DNA from: Bacillus sp. MUM 116
GTDB taxonomy: Bacteria; Bacillota; Bacilli; Bacillales; Cytobacillaceae
Reading direction: 5' to 3'
NCBI RefSeq assembly: GCF_001866655.1
Contig: NZ_MLYR01000058.1
Span: 27,465-91,464, forward strand
Length of the DNA stretch: 64,000 bases
The notes under the pieces are model-generated. The model was not told where the DNA came from. It ran no database searches and saw only the letters and a list, made by a program, of their open reading frames with translations. Position numbers and translations under genes: made by a program. Positions 24,121 to 32,257 of this stretch are shown here, piece by piece. Numbering within the stretch: position 1 is the first letter of the stretch; each line of letters opens with the position of its first letter.

Positions 24121-24826
24121 TTTTATAGCCCACCCCCCAAACCGTTTTGATATACCGAGGTGTTCGCGGGTTATTTTCGAGTTTCTCGCGCAAATTCCGA
24201 ATATGAACCATTACCGTGTTTTCTGACTCATAAAATGGTTCATTCCATACCCGTTCATAGATTTTTTCGGTACTAAACACAACACCAGGGTTCCGGGCTA
24301 AAAGTTCTAAAATCGCAAATTCCCTTGGGGTCAGCTTGACTTCCCTGCCTCCCACTGCGACCTCGTGTGTCGTAACATTGATCGTTAACTCATCAATCGA
24401 AATCACATCCATCTGCCCGGCTGTTTGGATGGGACGGTTTCCGTCCGGCTGATTTAAACGGAGATACCGGCGAAGCTGCGACTTAATTCTCGCCACTAGC
24501 TCCAAAGGTTGAAACGGTTTTGTGACATAATCATCGGCTCCGGTGGTTAGTCCCATGATTTTATCCATATCCTGCGATTTCGCCGATAACATTATTATAG
24601 GAACATTTCGGCTTTCCCTGATTTTCATGCAGGCCTGAATCCCATCCAACCGCGGCATCATGATGTCTAAAACCACTAAATGAACCGTTTCCTTTTCCAG
24701 ATATTCTAATCCTTCGAGCCCATCTGCTGCTTTTAGTACGTTATATCCCTCATTGGTAAGATAAATCCCAATTAGATCACGGATTTCCTTTTCATCATCA
24801 ATAATGAGAATGGTTTCTTGTGCCAT
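24110..24826 (-). CDS. OmpR/PhoB-family response regulator (VanR-like)
   Basis: 238 residues. Receiver domain with IIDDEKE, phosphoacceptor Asp54 in VVLDIMMPRLDG and Lys in DDYVTKPF. Winged-helix DNA-binding domain at about 135-235 (LTPREFAILELLARNPG, then VWNEPFYESENTVMVHIRNLREKLE, then YIKTVWGVGYKIE). It pairs with the kinase encoded immediately downstream. Likely targets are its own operon and the divergent envelope operon starting at 25142, whose upstream region carries TTTCTGAAG repeats. Confidence 0.93.
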   Translation of the reverse strand: MAQETILIIDDEKEIRDLIGIYLTNEGYNVLKAADGLEGLEYLEKETVHLVVLDIMMPRLDGIQACMKIRESRNVPIIMLSAKSQDMDKIMGLTTGADDYVTKPFQPLELVARIKSQLRRYLRLNQPDGNRPIQTAGQMDVISIDELTINVTTHEVAVGGREVKLTPREFAILELLARNPGVVFSTEKIYERVWNEPFYESENTVMVHIRNLREKLENNPRTPRYIKTVWGVGYKIEQ

Positions 24827-24849
24827 GCAAACCTCTCCTTTCTAATGCT

Positions 24850-24976
24850 ATAAGAATCTATAAATTGCTTTGAGAATTGTCTAGCTCCTGCGCCTAGCCC
24901 CTCTATGAAGTCAAAGAACGACTTCACCGAAGGACCTAAAGCCTTGTCGGGGCTGATCAAGGCGCTTCCGCTTTTC
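24850..24976 (+). repeat. structured intergenic repeat, copy 1
   Basis: Begins TATAAGAATCT, then GAGAATTGTCTAGC, and ends GGCTGATCAAGGCGCTTCCGC. The left part (GCGCCTAGCCCC) can pair with the right part (GGGGCTGATCAAGGCGC). An inner hairpin GAAGTC-loop-GACTTC is present. Related copies are at 32258-32431 and 33915-34063. Confidence 0.7.
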
Positions 24977-25022
24977 TTATGCTTAAATTTTACTCCATTC
25001 CCCTTAAGAAAAAACAATAGAA

Positions 25023-25075
25023 TTTCTGAAGAATTTCTGAAGTTCTCCGTTAACTTTTAAGAAAATCTTCAGAAA
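25023..25075 (+). promoter_or_regulatory. candidate response-regulator sites before the envelope operon
   Basis: TTTCTGAAG occurs at 25023 and 25034 (11 bp apart, one helical turn) and inverted as CTTCAGAAA at 25067. The position, 70-120 bases before the PAP2 gene and divergent from the VanR-like gene, suits OmpR-family regulation. Not a confirmed consensus. Confidence 0.4.
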
Positions 25076-25141
25076 GAACGGCATTTTTCCTTAAGAAGTT
25101 TTTTGTACGATACATACATGCAGATGAGGAGGTATTCGGAA

Positions 25142-25804
25142 ATGAATCAAAAATGGAAAACAGCTGGTGTACTTTGTTTTCTGCTCAGTATACCAGCCAT
25201 GATGTTGGTTTATCCATATTTGAATACACCCACTCGCGGTGTTCATTCACTTGTTACGAGTTTAGATAAAGCCATTCCCGTTGTGAAATGGTTCGTGATT
25301 CCCTACGTTGCCTGGGTTGGTTATATAACCATAACGTTGATTTACTTTTGTTTTAAAGATCGTGCTCTTGCATTCAAAACCATTCTTGTTTTTGACCTTG
25401 GATTACTGGTTTGTTTTCTTATTTATTATTTTTATCAAACGGTGGGTCCCGTTCGACCGGAGATCATCGGTCATGATGTTTTATCACGAATGCTGCAGTA
25501 TGTGTATCAAATTGATCAACCGTACAATAGCTTTCCAAGCATCCATGTCATGAGCAGTTATTTAATGATACGGGCGATTCGGAACCGTTCTTGGAAAAGC
25601 AAGTGGGTTCAATGGATGATTGGATGTGTCTCTCTCTCGATTATCCTTGCCACCTTGTTCATCAAACAACATTTGATTATCGATGTTGCAGCTGCCATTT
25701 TCTTGGTTGAAGTTTTATTTAAAATGGTAGACCTTGGCTTCAATTGGTTATTCGTACCAAAACGGAATGTAAAACCTATTGCAAAGAAATCTTTTTCAGT
25801 ATAG
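25142..25804 (+). CDS. PAP2 superfamily membrane phosphatase
   Basis: About 220 residues with five to six membrane spans and the PAP2 catalytic signatures in order: GPVRPE (the RP motif), FPSIHVMSS (PSxH motif), and KQHLIIDVAAA (the distal His with Asp). The shape resembles the inositol-phosphoceramide synthase-like/phosphatidate phosphatase branch, which acts on lipid phosphates at the outer face of the membrane. GGAGG lies nine bases before ATG 25142; an upstream in-frame ATG at 25103 has no site. First gene of a five-gene envelope operon. Confidence 0.88.
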   Translation: MNQKWKTAGVLCFLLSIPAMMLVYPYLNTPTRGVHSLVTSLDKAIPVVKWFVIPYVAWVGYITITLIYFCFKDRALAFKTILVFDLGLLVCFLIYYFYQTVGPVRPEIIGHDVLSRMLQYVYQIDQPYNSFPSIHVMSSYLMIRAIRNRSWKSKWVQWMIGCVSLSIILATLFIKQHLIIDVAAAIFLVEVLFKMVDLGFNWLFVPKRNVKPIAKKSFSV

Positions 25805-25819
25805 CCATTATGACTTAAG

Positions 25820-25842
25820 ATGACCCGCTGGCGGGTCATTTG
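25820..25842 (+). terminator. GC-rich hairpin between PAP2 and glycosyltransferase genes
   Basis: Perfect stem ATGACCCGC with GCGGGTCAT and a two-base loop, followed by only three T residues. It may attenuate or stabilise the transcript, since the next gene starts 37 bases later on the same strand. Confidence 0.5.
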
Positions 25843-25878
25843 AAACAGATCGATAACATTTTAGAGGAGTGAAGCTCT

Positions 25879-27054
25879 ATGAAGGCAATCAATAAAGAAA
25901 AAATATTAATTCTTACCGGAAATTATGGAGATGGCCATATTCAAGTCGCGCAGGCCCTAAATGAAGCGATCCAAATTCGATTTCCTTCTTTAGAACCTGT
26001 TGTATTTGATTTTATGGAATGGGTTCACCCTTATTCCAATCAGATAAGTCGTTACCTTTACCTTCAAGGTGTGAAAAAATTCCCTAAAGCTTATGGGTAT
26101 ATTTATCAAAAAACACGGAAGATGAACACTTTTTCTAAGCTGATGAAGACGATTTTCTCTACGGGGCTTGGAAGAATGGTTAAATTAATAGAAGAAGTGC
26201 AGCCGGCGGTTGTCGTCAGTACATTTCCTCTAGCCGCTGCTGTAATGTCCAAGTTGAAATCTTACGGTTTAACCGATGTTCCGACCGTCACAACGATTAC
26301 GGATCATACCGATCATAGCTGCTGGATATATCCATATACCGATCAATATATCGTCGGTTCGAAGGCAGTCCGCGATTCCATGATTCAATTAGGCGTTGAA
26401 GAGGATCGAATTGCAGATATCGGGATTCCGATTCGCCAGCAATTTTCTCAGTCCTTTCAGCGAGATGAAATTCTTAAGAAACATGGTTTAAATCCGAATT
26501 TACCTACCGTTTTAGTGATGGGAGGCGGCTGTGGTTTAATTGGGGATGGAAGTTCTACAATTCAGGAGTTGGATGCATTACCACAGCAAATTCAATTGAT
26601 CATTGTTTGTGGACATAATGAAAAACTTCGGTTGGAATTAAAGGAAAAGCTAAAGGATTCCAAACATCAAATCCATCTTACTGGTTATATTGATTATGTT
26701 CACGAGTTAATGGCGATCTCCGATTTAATGATTACCAAACCGGGCGGTGTTACGACTTTTGAAGCGATTGCCATGGAATTGCCAATGCTTCTTTATAAAC
26801 CGATTCCTGGTCAAGAACAGGATAACGCGAAATTTTTAGTTCATTCAGGAGTGGCGATTCAAGCTGAAACGGATTGTGAATTAACGGATCATTTAGCCAA
26901 ATTATTGAACAATGCGGAACTGCTTCAACAAATGGGGGAGAATTCAAAACAATTTCATCCGAAAGAATCAGCGTTTGCCTCCGTTGAGATCATTATGGAT
27001 ACTAAAGAGTCCTATAACCGTTTACAAGACCTCATGTTTTCGTTTGGATCATAG
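25879..27054 (+). CDS. MGDG synthase/UgtP-like glycolipid glycosyltransferase (GT28)
   Basis: 391 residues of a GT-B enzyme. The N-terminal block ILILTGNYGDGHIQVAQAL and the middle VVSTFPLAAAVMSKLK and TITDHTDHSCWIYP are characteristic of the monogalactosyl-diacylglycerol synthase/UgtP family. The donor-binding end has MGGGCGLIGDG, then TGYIDYVHELMAISDLMITKPGGVTTFEAIAM, then PGQEQDNAKFL. The family transfers glucose or galactose from a UDP-sugar to diacylglycerol. Second gene of the envelope operon; GAGGAG precedes the ATG. The acceptor could also be another lipid. Confidence 0.9.
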   Translation: MKAINKEKILILTGNYGDGHIQVAQALNEAIQIRFPSLEPVVFDFMEWVHPYSNQISRYLYLQGVKKFPKAYGYIYQKTRKMNTFSKLMKTIFSTGLGRMVKLIEEVQPAVVVSTFPLAAAVMSKLKSYGLTDVPTVTTITDHTDHSCWIYPYTDQYIVGSKAVRDSMIQLGVEEDRIADIGIPIRQQFSQSFQRDEILKKHGLNPNLPTVLVMGGGCGLIGDGSSTIQELDALPQQIQLIIVCGHNEKLRLELKEKLKDSKHQIHLTGYIDYVHELMAISDLMITKPGGVTTFEAIAMELPMLLYKPIPGQEQDNAKFLVHSGVAIQAETDCELTDHLAKLLNNAELLQQMGENSKQFHPKESAFASVEIIMDTKESYNRLQDLMFSFGS

Positions 27055-27075
27055 GACGATGGGAAGGTGGAATAA

Positions 27076-27741
27076 GTGGAAAATACTATGACTGAACCGT
27101 TCAAATTAAAGAAACCAACAGCCCGTACACTTTCCATTGGGAGTTTGATTTTCTTCTCATTGCTTACGGGGATTTATTTGTATTTTGTTCATACAGGAGC
27201 GGCAAAAGGATGGCTTGAATCCATTCGCCATCTAGGCGTTTATGGGATTTTATTAGGGATTATGATTCAAACGGTTGTCAATATCATCCCGGCTCCGGGT
27301 GAATTTGTTTCAATTTTTCTGATTCAACTCTATGGTCCCGTTGCCGGTGGATTCTATTCATTCATTGGCGGTGTCTTGGGAGCGCTCCTTGCGTATCAAT
27401 TGTCCAATTGGATTGCGCGTCCTATCATTGAACCAATGGCAAAACCTTATTTGGAAAAAATCGATCGTTGGCTGCAAAAACGAGGAGATTTTGGCCTTTT
27501 GTTCATCCGTTTTGTTCCATTGGTTCCCTACCATTTCATCAACTATGCGGCAGGTATCTTGCGCGTAAACAAAAAGGCATTTATTTGGACAACTGCCTTA
27601 GGCATCTTGCCTTATACCATCTCGGTAAGCAGCATATTTGCTGGGTTAAGTTTTGGGAAATTCCTTCCATTTATCATTGGAGGCGGAATCTTTATCGTGT
27701 CATCTGTTTTAAGCATCGTCCTTCGTAAAAAAATGGAGTAG
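27076..27741 (+). CDS. TVP38/TMEM64 (VTT domain) membrane protein
   Basis: 221 residues with about five membrane spans and the VTT/SNARE-associated domain (IIPAPGEFVSIF, then GGVLGALLAYQLSNWIARP, then RFVPLVPYHFINYAAGILRV). It is a distant relative of DedA. Members are proposed lipid scramblases or lipid-carrier flippases. GGAAGGTGG precedes a GTG start. Third gene of the operon, 21 bases after the glycosyltransferase gene. Confidence 0.87.
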   Translation: MENTMTEPFKLKKPTARTLSIGSLIFFSLLTGIYLYFVHTGAAKGWLESIRHLGVYGILLGIMIQTVVNIIPAPGEFVSIFLIQLYGPVAGGFYSFIGGVLGALLAYQLSNWIARPIIEPMAKPYLEKIDRWLQKRGDFGLLFIRFVPLVPYHFINYAAGILRVNKKAFIWTTALGILPYTISVSSIFAGLSFGKFLPFIIGGGIFIVSSVLSIVLRKKME

Positions 27742-27751
27742 AGAGGGGAGG

Positions 27752-28450
27752 ATGAAGGATATGGTGATGATTATTTTTCTAGTGTTATTGGTATTGGCGC
27801 TCTATTGGCTGGTTCCATTTATGTTAACTGCCGGTTTGGGGATCGGGGTTTTAAAACGGAAGGATTCTTCTGAAAAAATTGCTTTTACGTTTGATGACGG
27901 CCCCAATCGTATTTTCACTCCGCAGCTATTGGACCTGTTAAAAAAATACGATATTAAAGCGACATTTTTTGTCCTAGGTTCGAAAGCGGAAAAATACCCT
28001 GAGTTAATTGCAAGAATGCATGAAGAGGGACATTTAATCGGCATCCATAATTACGTCCACAAATCGAACTGGGTGATGAGTCCTTGGAAAATTCGACAGG
28101 ATCTAGAGAAAAGTGCTACTATTATTGAAAAAATAACCGGGGAACGTCCCATTTTTTATCGTCCACCATGGGGGTTAATGAACGTATTTGATTTTTTCCT
28201 CATGAAAAAATATAAGATTATTCATTGGTCAGTAATGGCGGACGATTGGAAAAGTAAAGGCGGCAGTGAAAAGGTTAAAAACATTCTGTTACAGAAAATA
28301 AAACAGGGTGATGTCATCCTTCTGCATGATTGCGGAGAAACGATTGGAGCGGATGCAGATGCTCCCATCCACACCATTCATGCTTTAAAAGCCGTCTTGA
28401 AAGAACTTTCAAGACGAGGGATGTCTTGTGTAAGAGTTGATGAATTATAA
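27752..28450 (+). CDS. membrane-anchored polysaccharide deacetylase (NodB domain, CE4)
   Basis: 232 residues: one N-terminal membrane span, then a NodB homology domain with motif 1 FTFDDGPN (Asp pair), motif 2 GIHNYVHKS (metal His pair), motif 3 FYRPPWG and motif 5 LLHDCGE. CE4 enzymes remove acetyl or other acyl groups from amino sugars of peptidoglycan or other polymers; some family members act on lipid-linked sugars. Fourth gene of the operon, ten bases after the VTT gene. The lipid-modifying neighbours make a glycolipid or lipid-linked substrate plausible. Confidence 0.88.
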   Translation: MKDMVMIIFLVLLVLALYWLVPFMLTAGLGIGVLKRKDSSEKIAFTFDDGPNRIFTPQLLDLLKKYDIKATFFVLGSKAEKYPELIARMHEEGHLIGIHNYVHKSNWVMSPWKIRQDLEKSATIIEKITGERPIFYRPPWGLMNVFDFFLMKKYKIIHWSVMADDWKSKGGSEKVKNILLQKIKQGDVILLHDCGETIGADADAPIHTIHALKAVLKELSRRGMSCVRVDEL

Positions 28451-28476
28451 ATTAGTTAAGGTAGGTTTTACGAATT

Positions 28477-29073
28477 ATGTCCCATTTCATTCAAACCATT
28501 TTTGATATGCTTTCAAATCTAGGTTATTTAGGTATTGCTTTAGGGTTAATGGTCGAAATCATCCCAAGTGAAATTGTCTTGGCCTATGGCGGCTATTTGA
28601 TTTCGATTGGGAAGATCTCCTTTATCGGAGCGGTTGTAGCAGGTACGATTGGGGGAGTCATTGCTCAATGGTTTTTATATTGGATCGGAAAATATGGGGG
28701 AAGGCCTTTTCTGGACAAGTTTGGAAAATATATCTTCATCCGTCCTTCTCATATCGATGTTGCCCAAAAATGGTTCAGTAAGTATGGCTCAGGAGTGATT
28801 TTCACGGCTCGTTTTATTCCCGTAGTTCGGCATGCGATTTCCATTCCGGCGGGTATAGCAAGAATGTCCTTTGCTAAATTCAGCCTTTACACCGTCCTTG
28901 CGATTATTCCATGGTCTGTTCTATTCCTTTATCTTGGAATGAATTTAGGGTCAAAATGGCAACAAATCAATACCGCTGCGAAACCATTCGTCACCCCAGC
29001 AATTTTTATCGCCATTATTGTGGCTTGCATTTATCTTCTCTTGAAATGGAGAAACAAAAAAATGAAGGCGTAA
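28477..29073 (+). CDS. DedA family membrane protein
   Basis: 198 residues, four to five membrane spans, with DedA signatures: GIALGLMVEIIPSEIVLAYGGYL, then GGVIAQWFLYWIGKYGGRPFLDKFGKY, then FTARFIPVVRHAISIPAGIARM. DedA proteins translocate polyprenyl-phosphate or phospholipids; well-studied examples recycle undecaprenyl phosphate. Last gene of the operon, followed by a strong terminator. It is the second VTT-fold protein in the same operon. Confidence 0.9.
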   Translation: MSHFIQTIFDMLSNLGYLGIALGLMVEIIPSEIVLAYGGYLISIGKISFIGAVVAGTIGGVIAQWFLYWIGKYGGRPFLDKFGKYIFIRPSHIDVAQKWFSKYGSGVIFTARFIPVVRHAISIPAGIARMSFAKFSLYTVLAIIPWSVLFLYLGMNLGSKWQQINTAAKPFVTPAIFIAIIVACIYLLLKWRNKKMKA

Positions 29074-29080
29074 AGATTCC

Positions 29081-29106
29081 GCTGCCAATTTTGGCAGCTT
29101 TTATTT
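29081..29106. terminator. terminator of the envelope operon
   Basis: Perfect 8-bp stem GCTGCCAA with TTGGCAGC followed by TTTTATTTTG on the plus strand. The minus-strand gene ending at 29101 overlaps it, so it may work in both directions. Confidence 0.85.
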
Positions 29107-29286
29107 TGTTTTATTTTTATCTTTTAAAGATTTTAAGCATGAAATAGACATCCATATTGCTAAAATGATCGACAGGATTCCGGAGAATTTAAAACTAAAC
29201 CGATATTCATGGTTGATAAAAATTTCGTACCCACCGTATATGAATCCTACACAAATGAATAATAGGTCGAATAAAGAAATCTTCAT
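29101..29286 (-). CDS. small two-span membrane protein
   Basis: 61 residues: two hydrophobic segments (LLFICVGFIYGGYEIFI and FSGILSIILAIWMSISCL) joined by a short polar turn, ending in a basic tail KSLKDKNKTK. No family recognised. AAAGGAG precedes the ATG. It lies convergent with the DedA gene and downstream of the 105-residue exported protein gene on the same strand. Confidence 0.65.
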   Translation of the reverse strand: MKISLFDLLFICVGFIYGGYEIFINHEYRFSFKFSGILSIILAIWMSISCLKSLKDKNKTK

Positions 29287-29367
29287 TCATTTAACTCCTT
29301 TGCCATTCATCTAGCTAAAAAATAGTGCATCTTTATTTTATAGGTAGGAGCGGCCCAAGATGCAGAA

Positions 29368-29685
29368 TTATTTCTTCTCCACTTTTACGATGCCCTTACC
29401 CAAATTATCCTTTTCAAAATAACAAACGACCACATCATTAACGTTTATATTATCACCGGAAACAATGCTTTTATCTGCAAAACGAATCCCTGTCCCATTC
29501 TCATTTTTACCATAGTAGTGATTACCTTTAATTTTACTAATTGTGTATTCTTTCGTAATGTACTCTGAGGAAGCCGTGTCATTGGAAACGGTTTTGTTTA
29601 CAGGATTAGCTGTATGATTTTTAATTACGATTAACGTGAATAAAACAGAAGAGAGTACAACAAGAATAATGGCTCTTTTGAACAT
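29368..29685 (-). CDS. hypothetical exported or membrane-anchored protein
   Basis: 105 residues. An N-terminal hydrophobic segment (IILVVLSSVLFTLIVI) suggests a membrane anchor or signal peptide. The rest is a small soluble domain (EYTISKIKGNHYYGKNENGTG, then DVVVCYFEKDNLGKGIVKVEKK), beta-rich in appearance. GGAGG precedes the ATG. No family recognised. Confidence 0.7.
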   Translation of the reverse strand: MFKRAIILVVLSSVLFTLIVIKNHTANPVNKTVSNDTASSEYITKEYTISKIKGNHYYGKNENGTGIRFADKSIVSGDNINVNDVVVCYFEKDNLGKGIVKVEKK

Positions 29686-29855
29686 ACTGCGATACCTCCA
29701 TCTATGTATTTTAAGAGATTCAAGAGGAAAGTAAATACATCTATTTTCCTTTAGTCTTTGTACCTATGTCAGGATTCAATGACATTATTCGTATTATACT
29801 CTCAGAGTAATAGGGCTGCCAATTTTGAAGGCCTTTTCTTTTGAAGAGGGGTAGT

Positions 29856-29903
29856 TTCGACAAAATTAGGGTGATGCACAGGCACCACCCTAATTTTGTC
29901 GAA
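29856..29903. repeat. 18-bp perfect palindrome with TTCGACA ends
   Basis: TTCGACAAAATTAGGGTG (29856-29873) and its exact complement (29886-29903) flank a 12-base loop. It lies four bases beyond the stop codon of the DsbA-family gene. No T-run follows in either direction, so it is not a typical terminator. Each arm ends in TTCGACA, the complement of a Spo0A box. Confidence 0.75.
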
Positions 29904-29906
29904 TTG

Positions 29907-30833
29907 TTAATCAATTGTCATATAATATGATTCTCCCAGAATTTCCTTCTCTTGATAACAGCTTGTTGAAAGTTCTTTTTCGATAAAAGCGTTCATGTCG
30001 GCTTTTTCAACATCGTACATCACTTCAATTTCTTTCGAAAATAAAAGTTTTTCTTTTTCAAGCAGGCTTAAAAGTGATGGCTGTTGTTTTGAAAGAAGTT
30101 CCTGTTGATTTAGAACTTGCTTTAGCCCGGAAACATAGTTTTCTAAAGGGCGTGAACCAACAATTTTTACACCGATATTTTCTTCATTAACCATGATAAT
30201 TGTTGGGAAGCCTCTCACACCCAAGTTTGCTGCAAGCCCAAAATCTTCATTTAATAACTGCTGTCCGCTTGACTGTTCCGCTTCCTTTACAATTGCTTCG
30301 CCATCGAGCCCTAGATTATTCACGAGTTTTACTAAGACGGAATGATCTGCGATATTTTGATTAAAGGCGAAAACGGCCTCTCTCATCCGGCGTAAAAATA
30401 CACTTGCCAAAGTTTCGTTTTGTTTTTGAATCACTTTAAATACACGAGAAGGTGGAAAGGAAGAATGAACAGGATTGTCATACCAAAGTGTCCCATCAAT
30501 TGGCATCCGCGTATATTCTCCCACTTCTCTCCAGTGACCTGCAACGTCACTTGGTCCTGAAATTCCGTTTGCAGGATCAACAGGACCGTCCCCCCATTTT
30601 TCCAGCAATCCTCCCATAACAGTACGGAGGTTAAAATAATGTCCATACTGTTCGACAAAACGGCGAAGAACGGGTTCGAGTGCCCAGCAATGAGAGCAGA
30701 TCGGGTCGGATACATAATATAGATCAATGGTTTTCTTTGGTGGATTCAAATTAATGATTTCCATATCTTCCTCGCCCACTGCACCGCATACCCCTGTTTC
30801 TAAATCACAAATCATTTTATTCTTTTCATTCAT
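29907..30833 (-). CDS. DsbA family protein, SpxH/YjbH- or FrnE-like
   Basis: 308 residues without a signal peptide, so cytoplasmic. The thioredoxin-fold active site reads DPICSHCWALEP (CxxC at about 43-46), followed by the FrnE/YjbH insert (RTVMGGLLEKWGDG, then GPSDVAGHWREVG, then FPPSRVFKVIQKQ) and cis-Pro segment GVRGFPTIIMV. SpxH proteins deliver the regulator Spx to ClpXP; FrnE-type proteins are thiol oxidoreductases. This one could be either. The extended N-terminus with two more Cys (CDLETGVC) is notable. Divergent from a TetR-family gene, which probably regulates it. Confidence 0.85.
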   Translation of the reverse strand: MNEKNKMICDLETGVCGAVGEEDMEIINLNPPKKTIDLYYVSDPICSHCWALEPVLRRFVEQYGHYFNLRTVMGGLLEKWGDGPVDPANGISGPSDVAGHWREVGEYTRMPIDGTLWYDNPVHSSFPPSRVFKVIQKQNETLASVFLRRMREAVFAFNQNIADHSVLVKLVNNLGLDGEAIVKEAEQSSGQQLLNEDFGLAANLGVRGFPTIIMVNEENIGVKIVGSRPLENYVSGLKQVLNQQELLSKQQPSLLSLLEKEKLLFSKEIEVMYDVEKADMNAFIEKELSTSCYQEKEILGESYYMTID

Positions 30834-31003
30834 ATTAAAATCCTCTCCTTAACAAGGAACTGGCCTTTTAGATTTAAGTTCATATTTGTTGTACAATTGT
30901 ATATTAGTACATTATGAGAAACTCCAATACCAATACTTTACGGGTTTTATCGTATATACAACATATTTAATAAATTGTCGTAAAAGTTAGGAGGGATAAC
31001 AAA

Positions 31004-31561
31004 ATGACTGAATCCAAAACGGACCCCCGAATACTAAGGACACGTAAATTAATTATGGATTCTTTTATTGAACTTTCAGGTAAAAAGGAATTCAAGGATA
31101 TTACCATAAAAGATATTACAACAGAGGCAATGGTCAACCGTGCGACTTTTTATTACCATTTTGAAGATAAATATGACTTATTGGAAAAGGTATTATCCGA
31201 AGTATTATTAATCAATTTGAATTTTGACCTCACCCCGCACAACGAACTAAATGAAGAAGTGCTTGTTCGAATCTTCTTAGCGATTACCAATTTTCAAAAT
31301 TCCTTATCCAATCGTTGCCATAGCGGGTACGAGGAAACGATTGCCCGCATTATAAGGGAGCAGCTAGAAATTATTTTTTACAAAATGTTGTTAAAACAAC
31401 ATGCAACGGACGAGAATCAGGCATTAAAGAGAACAGCTGTCCTTTTAAGTTGGGGAATTTACGGAGCTTCTGTGGAATGGAGAAGAAATCGTGAGGTACT
31501 ACCGGAAGAATTTATTAAATCCGTCATTCCTTATATTCTGTATGGGATTGATTTTGAATAA
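31004..31561 (+). CDS. TetR/AcrR family transcriptional regulator
   Basis: 185 residues. N-terminal TetR helix-turn-helix at about 25-60 (FKDITIKDITTEAMVNRATFYYHFEDKYDLL) and a helical ligand-binding C-terminus. AGGAGGG precedes the ATG. The divergent gap of about 170 bases to the DsbA-family gene contains the perfect palindrome TACAATTGTA (30892-30901) and a nearby GTATATAC, which are candidate operators. Probably represses itself and the divergent gene. Effector unknown. Confidence 0.88.
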   Translation: MTESKTDPRILRTRKLIMDSFIELSGKKEFKDITIKDITTEAMVNRATFYYHFEDKYDLLEKVLSEVLLINLNFDLTPHNELNEEVLVRIFLAITNFQNSLSNRCHSGYEETIARIIREQLEIIFYKMLLKQHATDENQALKRTAVLLSWGIYGASVEWRRNREVLPEEFIKSVIPYILYGIDFE

Positions 31562-31652
31562 GTTCAAGAGCTTAAGAATAAGCTGCCGTTGAAGCGGCTT
31601 TTCTTTTTGTCCATAGGGTGGATGATAGTATCAAGTCACTTTATTTGAATTT

Positions 31653-31669
31653 TGTCGAATTTTGACGAA
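31653..31669. promoter_or_regulatory. tandem Spo0A-box-like motifs
   Basis: TGTCGAA (31653-31659) and TGACGAA (31663-31669) are 10 bp apart in the same orientation. Both fit the 0A box TGNCGAA, and the spacing matches tandem Spo0A sites at sporulation promoters. They lie about 120 bases upstream of the ribbon-helix-helix gene. Confidence 0.5.
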
Positions 31670-31787
31670 ATTTATTTTACTTTGTATCCGCTTTCAGTTG
31701 GTAAGATGGGTTATGTTGAAAATATTTGTAATATTTACGCTTCTGTAATTAATTTAAAAATTATTTAAATCTAACAGGAGGTCCATC

Positions 31788-32045
31788 ATGCAGCAAAACG
31801 ATACGGAAAAACATGGGAAGGAAGAATGTACGAAGACGGTTCGATTAAGTATTGAAGTTCCTGAAAATATCCGCGATGATTTTCGGGATGCGGTTGAAAA
31901 AAATGGAAAGTGTATGAAAGATGTTCTTAGGCTGTATATGCAAAAATATATATGGAAACAAAGCGAATTACAAAGAAATCGTCAAAAACACCGTCAAAGT
32001 ATTGTTCAAAATAAAAACGGATTAACCCTTATCAAGGATCGATAA
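31788..32045 (+). CDS. small ribbon-helix-helix-like protein
   Basis: 85 residues. The central part TKTVRLSIEVPENIRDDFRDAVEKNGKCMKDVLRLYMQKYI has the strand-helix-helix pattern of ribbon-helix-helix DNA-binding proteins; the C-terminus is basic (RNRQKHRQ). AGGAGG precedes the ATG. There is no partner toxin next to it, so an antitoxin role is not supported. The tandem 0A-like boxes upstream suggest expression at the onset of sporulation. Function otherwise unknown. Confidence 0.65.
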   Translation: MQQNDTEKHGKEECTKTVRLSIEVPENIRDDFRDAVEKNGKCMKDVLRLYMQKYIWKQSELQRNRQKHRQSIVQNKNGLTLIKDR

Positions 32046-32068
32046 GGGTCATTTTGTTTTTTTTGAAT
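32025..32068 (+). terminator. terminator overlapping the end of the RHH gene
   Basis: Stem ACCCTTATC with GATAAGGGT, followed by CATTTTG and eight T residues. The stem begins inside the last codons of the gene. Confidence 0.85.
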
Positions 32069-32088
32069 GTGAAGTGGGGGCTGCTGGA

Positions 32089-32159
32089 GGATATCAACAC
32101 AAAATTCGACTATATCGACACTTACGAGGGATATCTACAAAATTCGTACAAATGTCACA
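32089..32159 (+). repeat. ATATCRACA-type intergenic repeat, locus 2
   Basis: Units at 32091 (ATATCAACAC), 32112 (ATATCGACAC), 32131 (ATATCTACAA) and 32152 (ATGTCACA), spaced 21, 19 and 21 bp. Same family as 587-642 and 61259-61373. Confidence 0.65.
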
Positions 32160-32257
32160 TCAAATTAATCTGTTTGAAAAAAATTACCCCCTCTTTTTGT
32201 TCTATAATAATGTAAGATAATAGATTTTTAGATGTCCTTTAAAGGAATTTTTATAGT

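Noticed and set aside
20169..24826. Vancomycin-resistance cluster
   Set aside because: Only VanR, VanS and VanW-like genes are present. The enzymes that change the peptidoglycan terminus (VanH, a D-Ala-D-Lac or D-Ala-D-Ser ligase, VanX) are absent.
31788..32045. Antitoxin of a toxin-antitoxin pair
   Set aside because: The RHH-like protein has no adjacent toxin gene; the following 407 bases are non-coding repeats ending in a strong terminator near its own stop codon.
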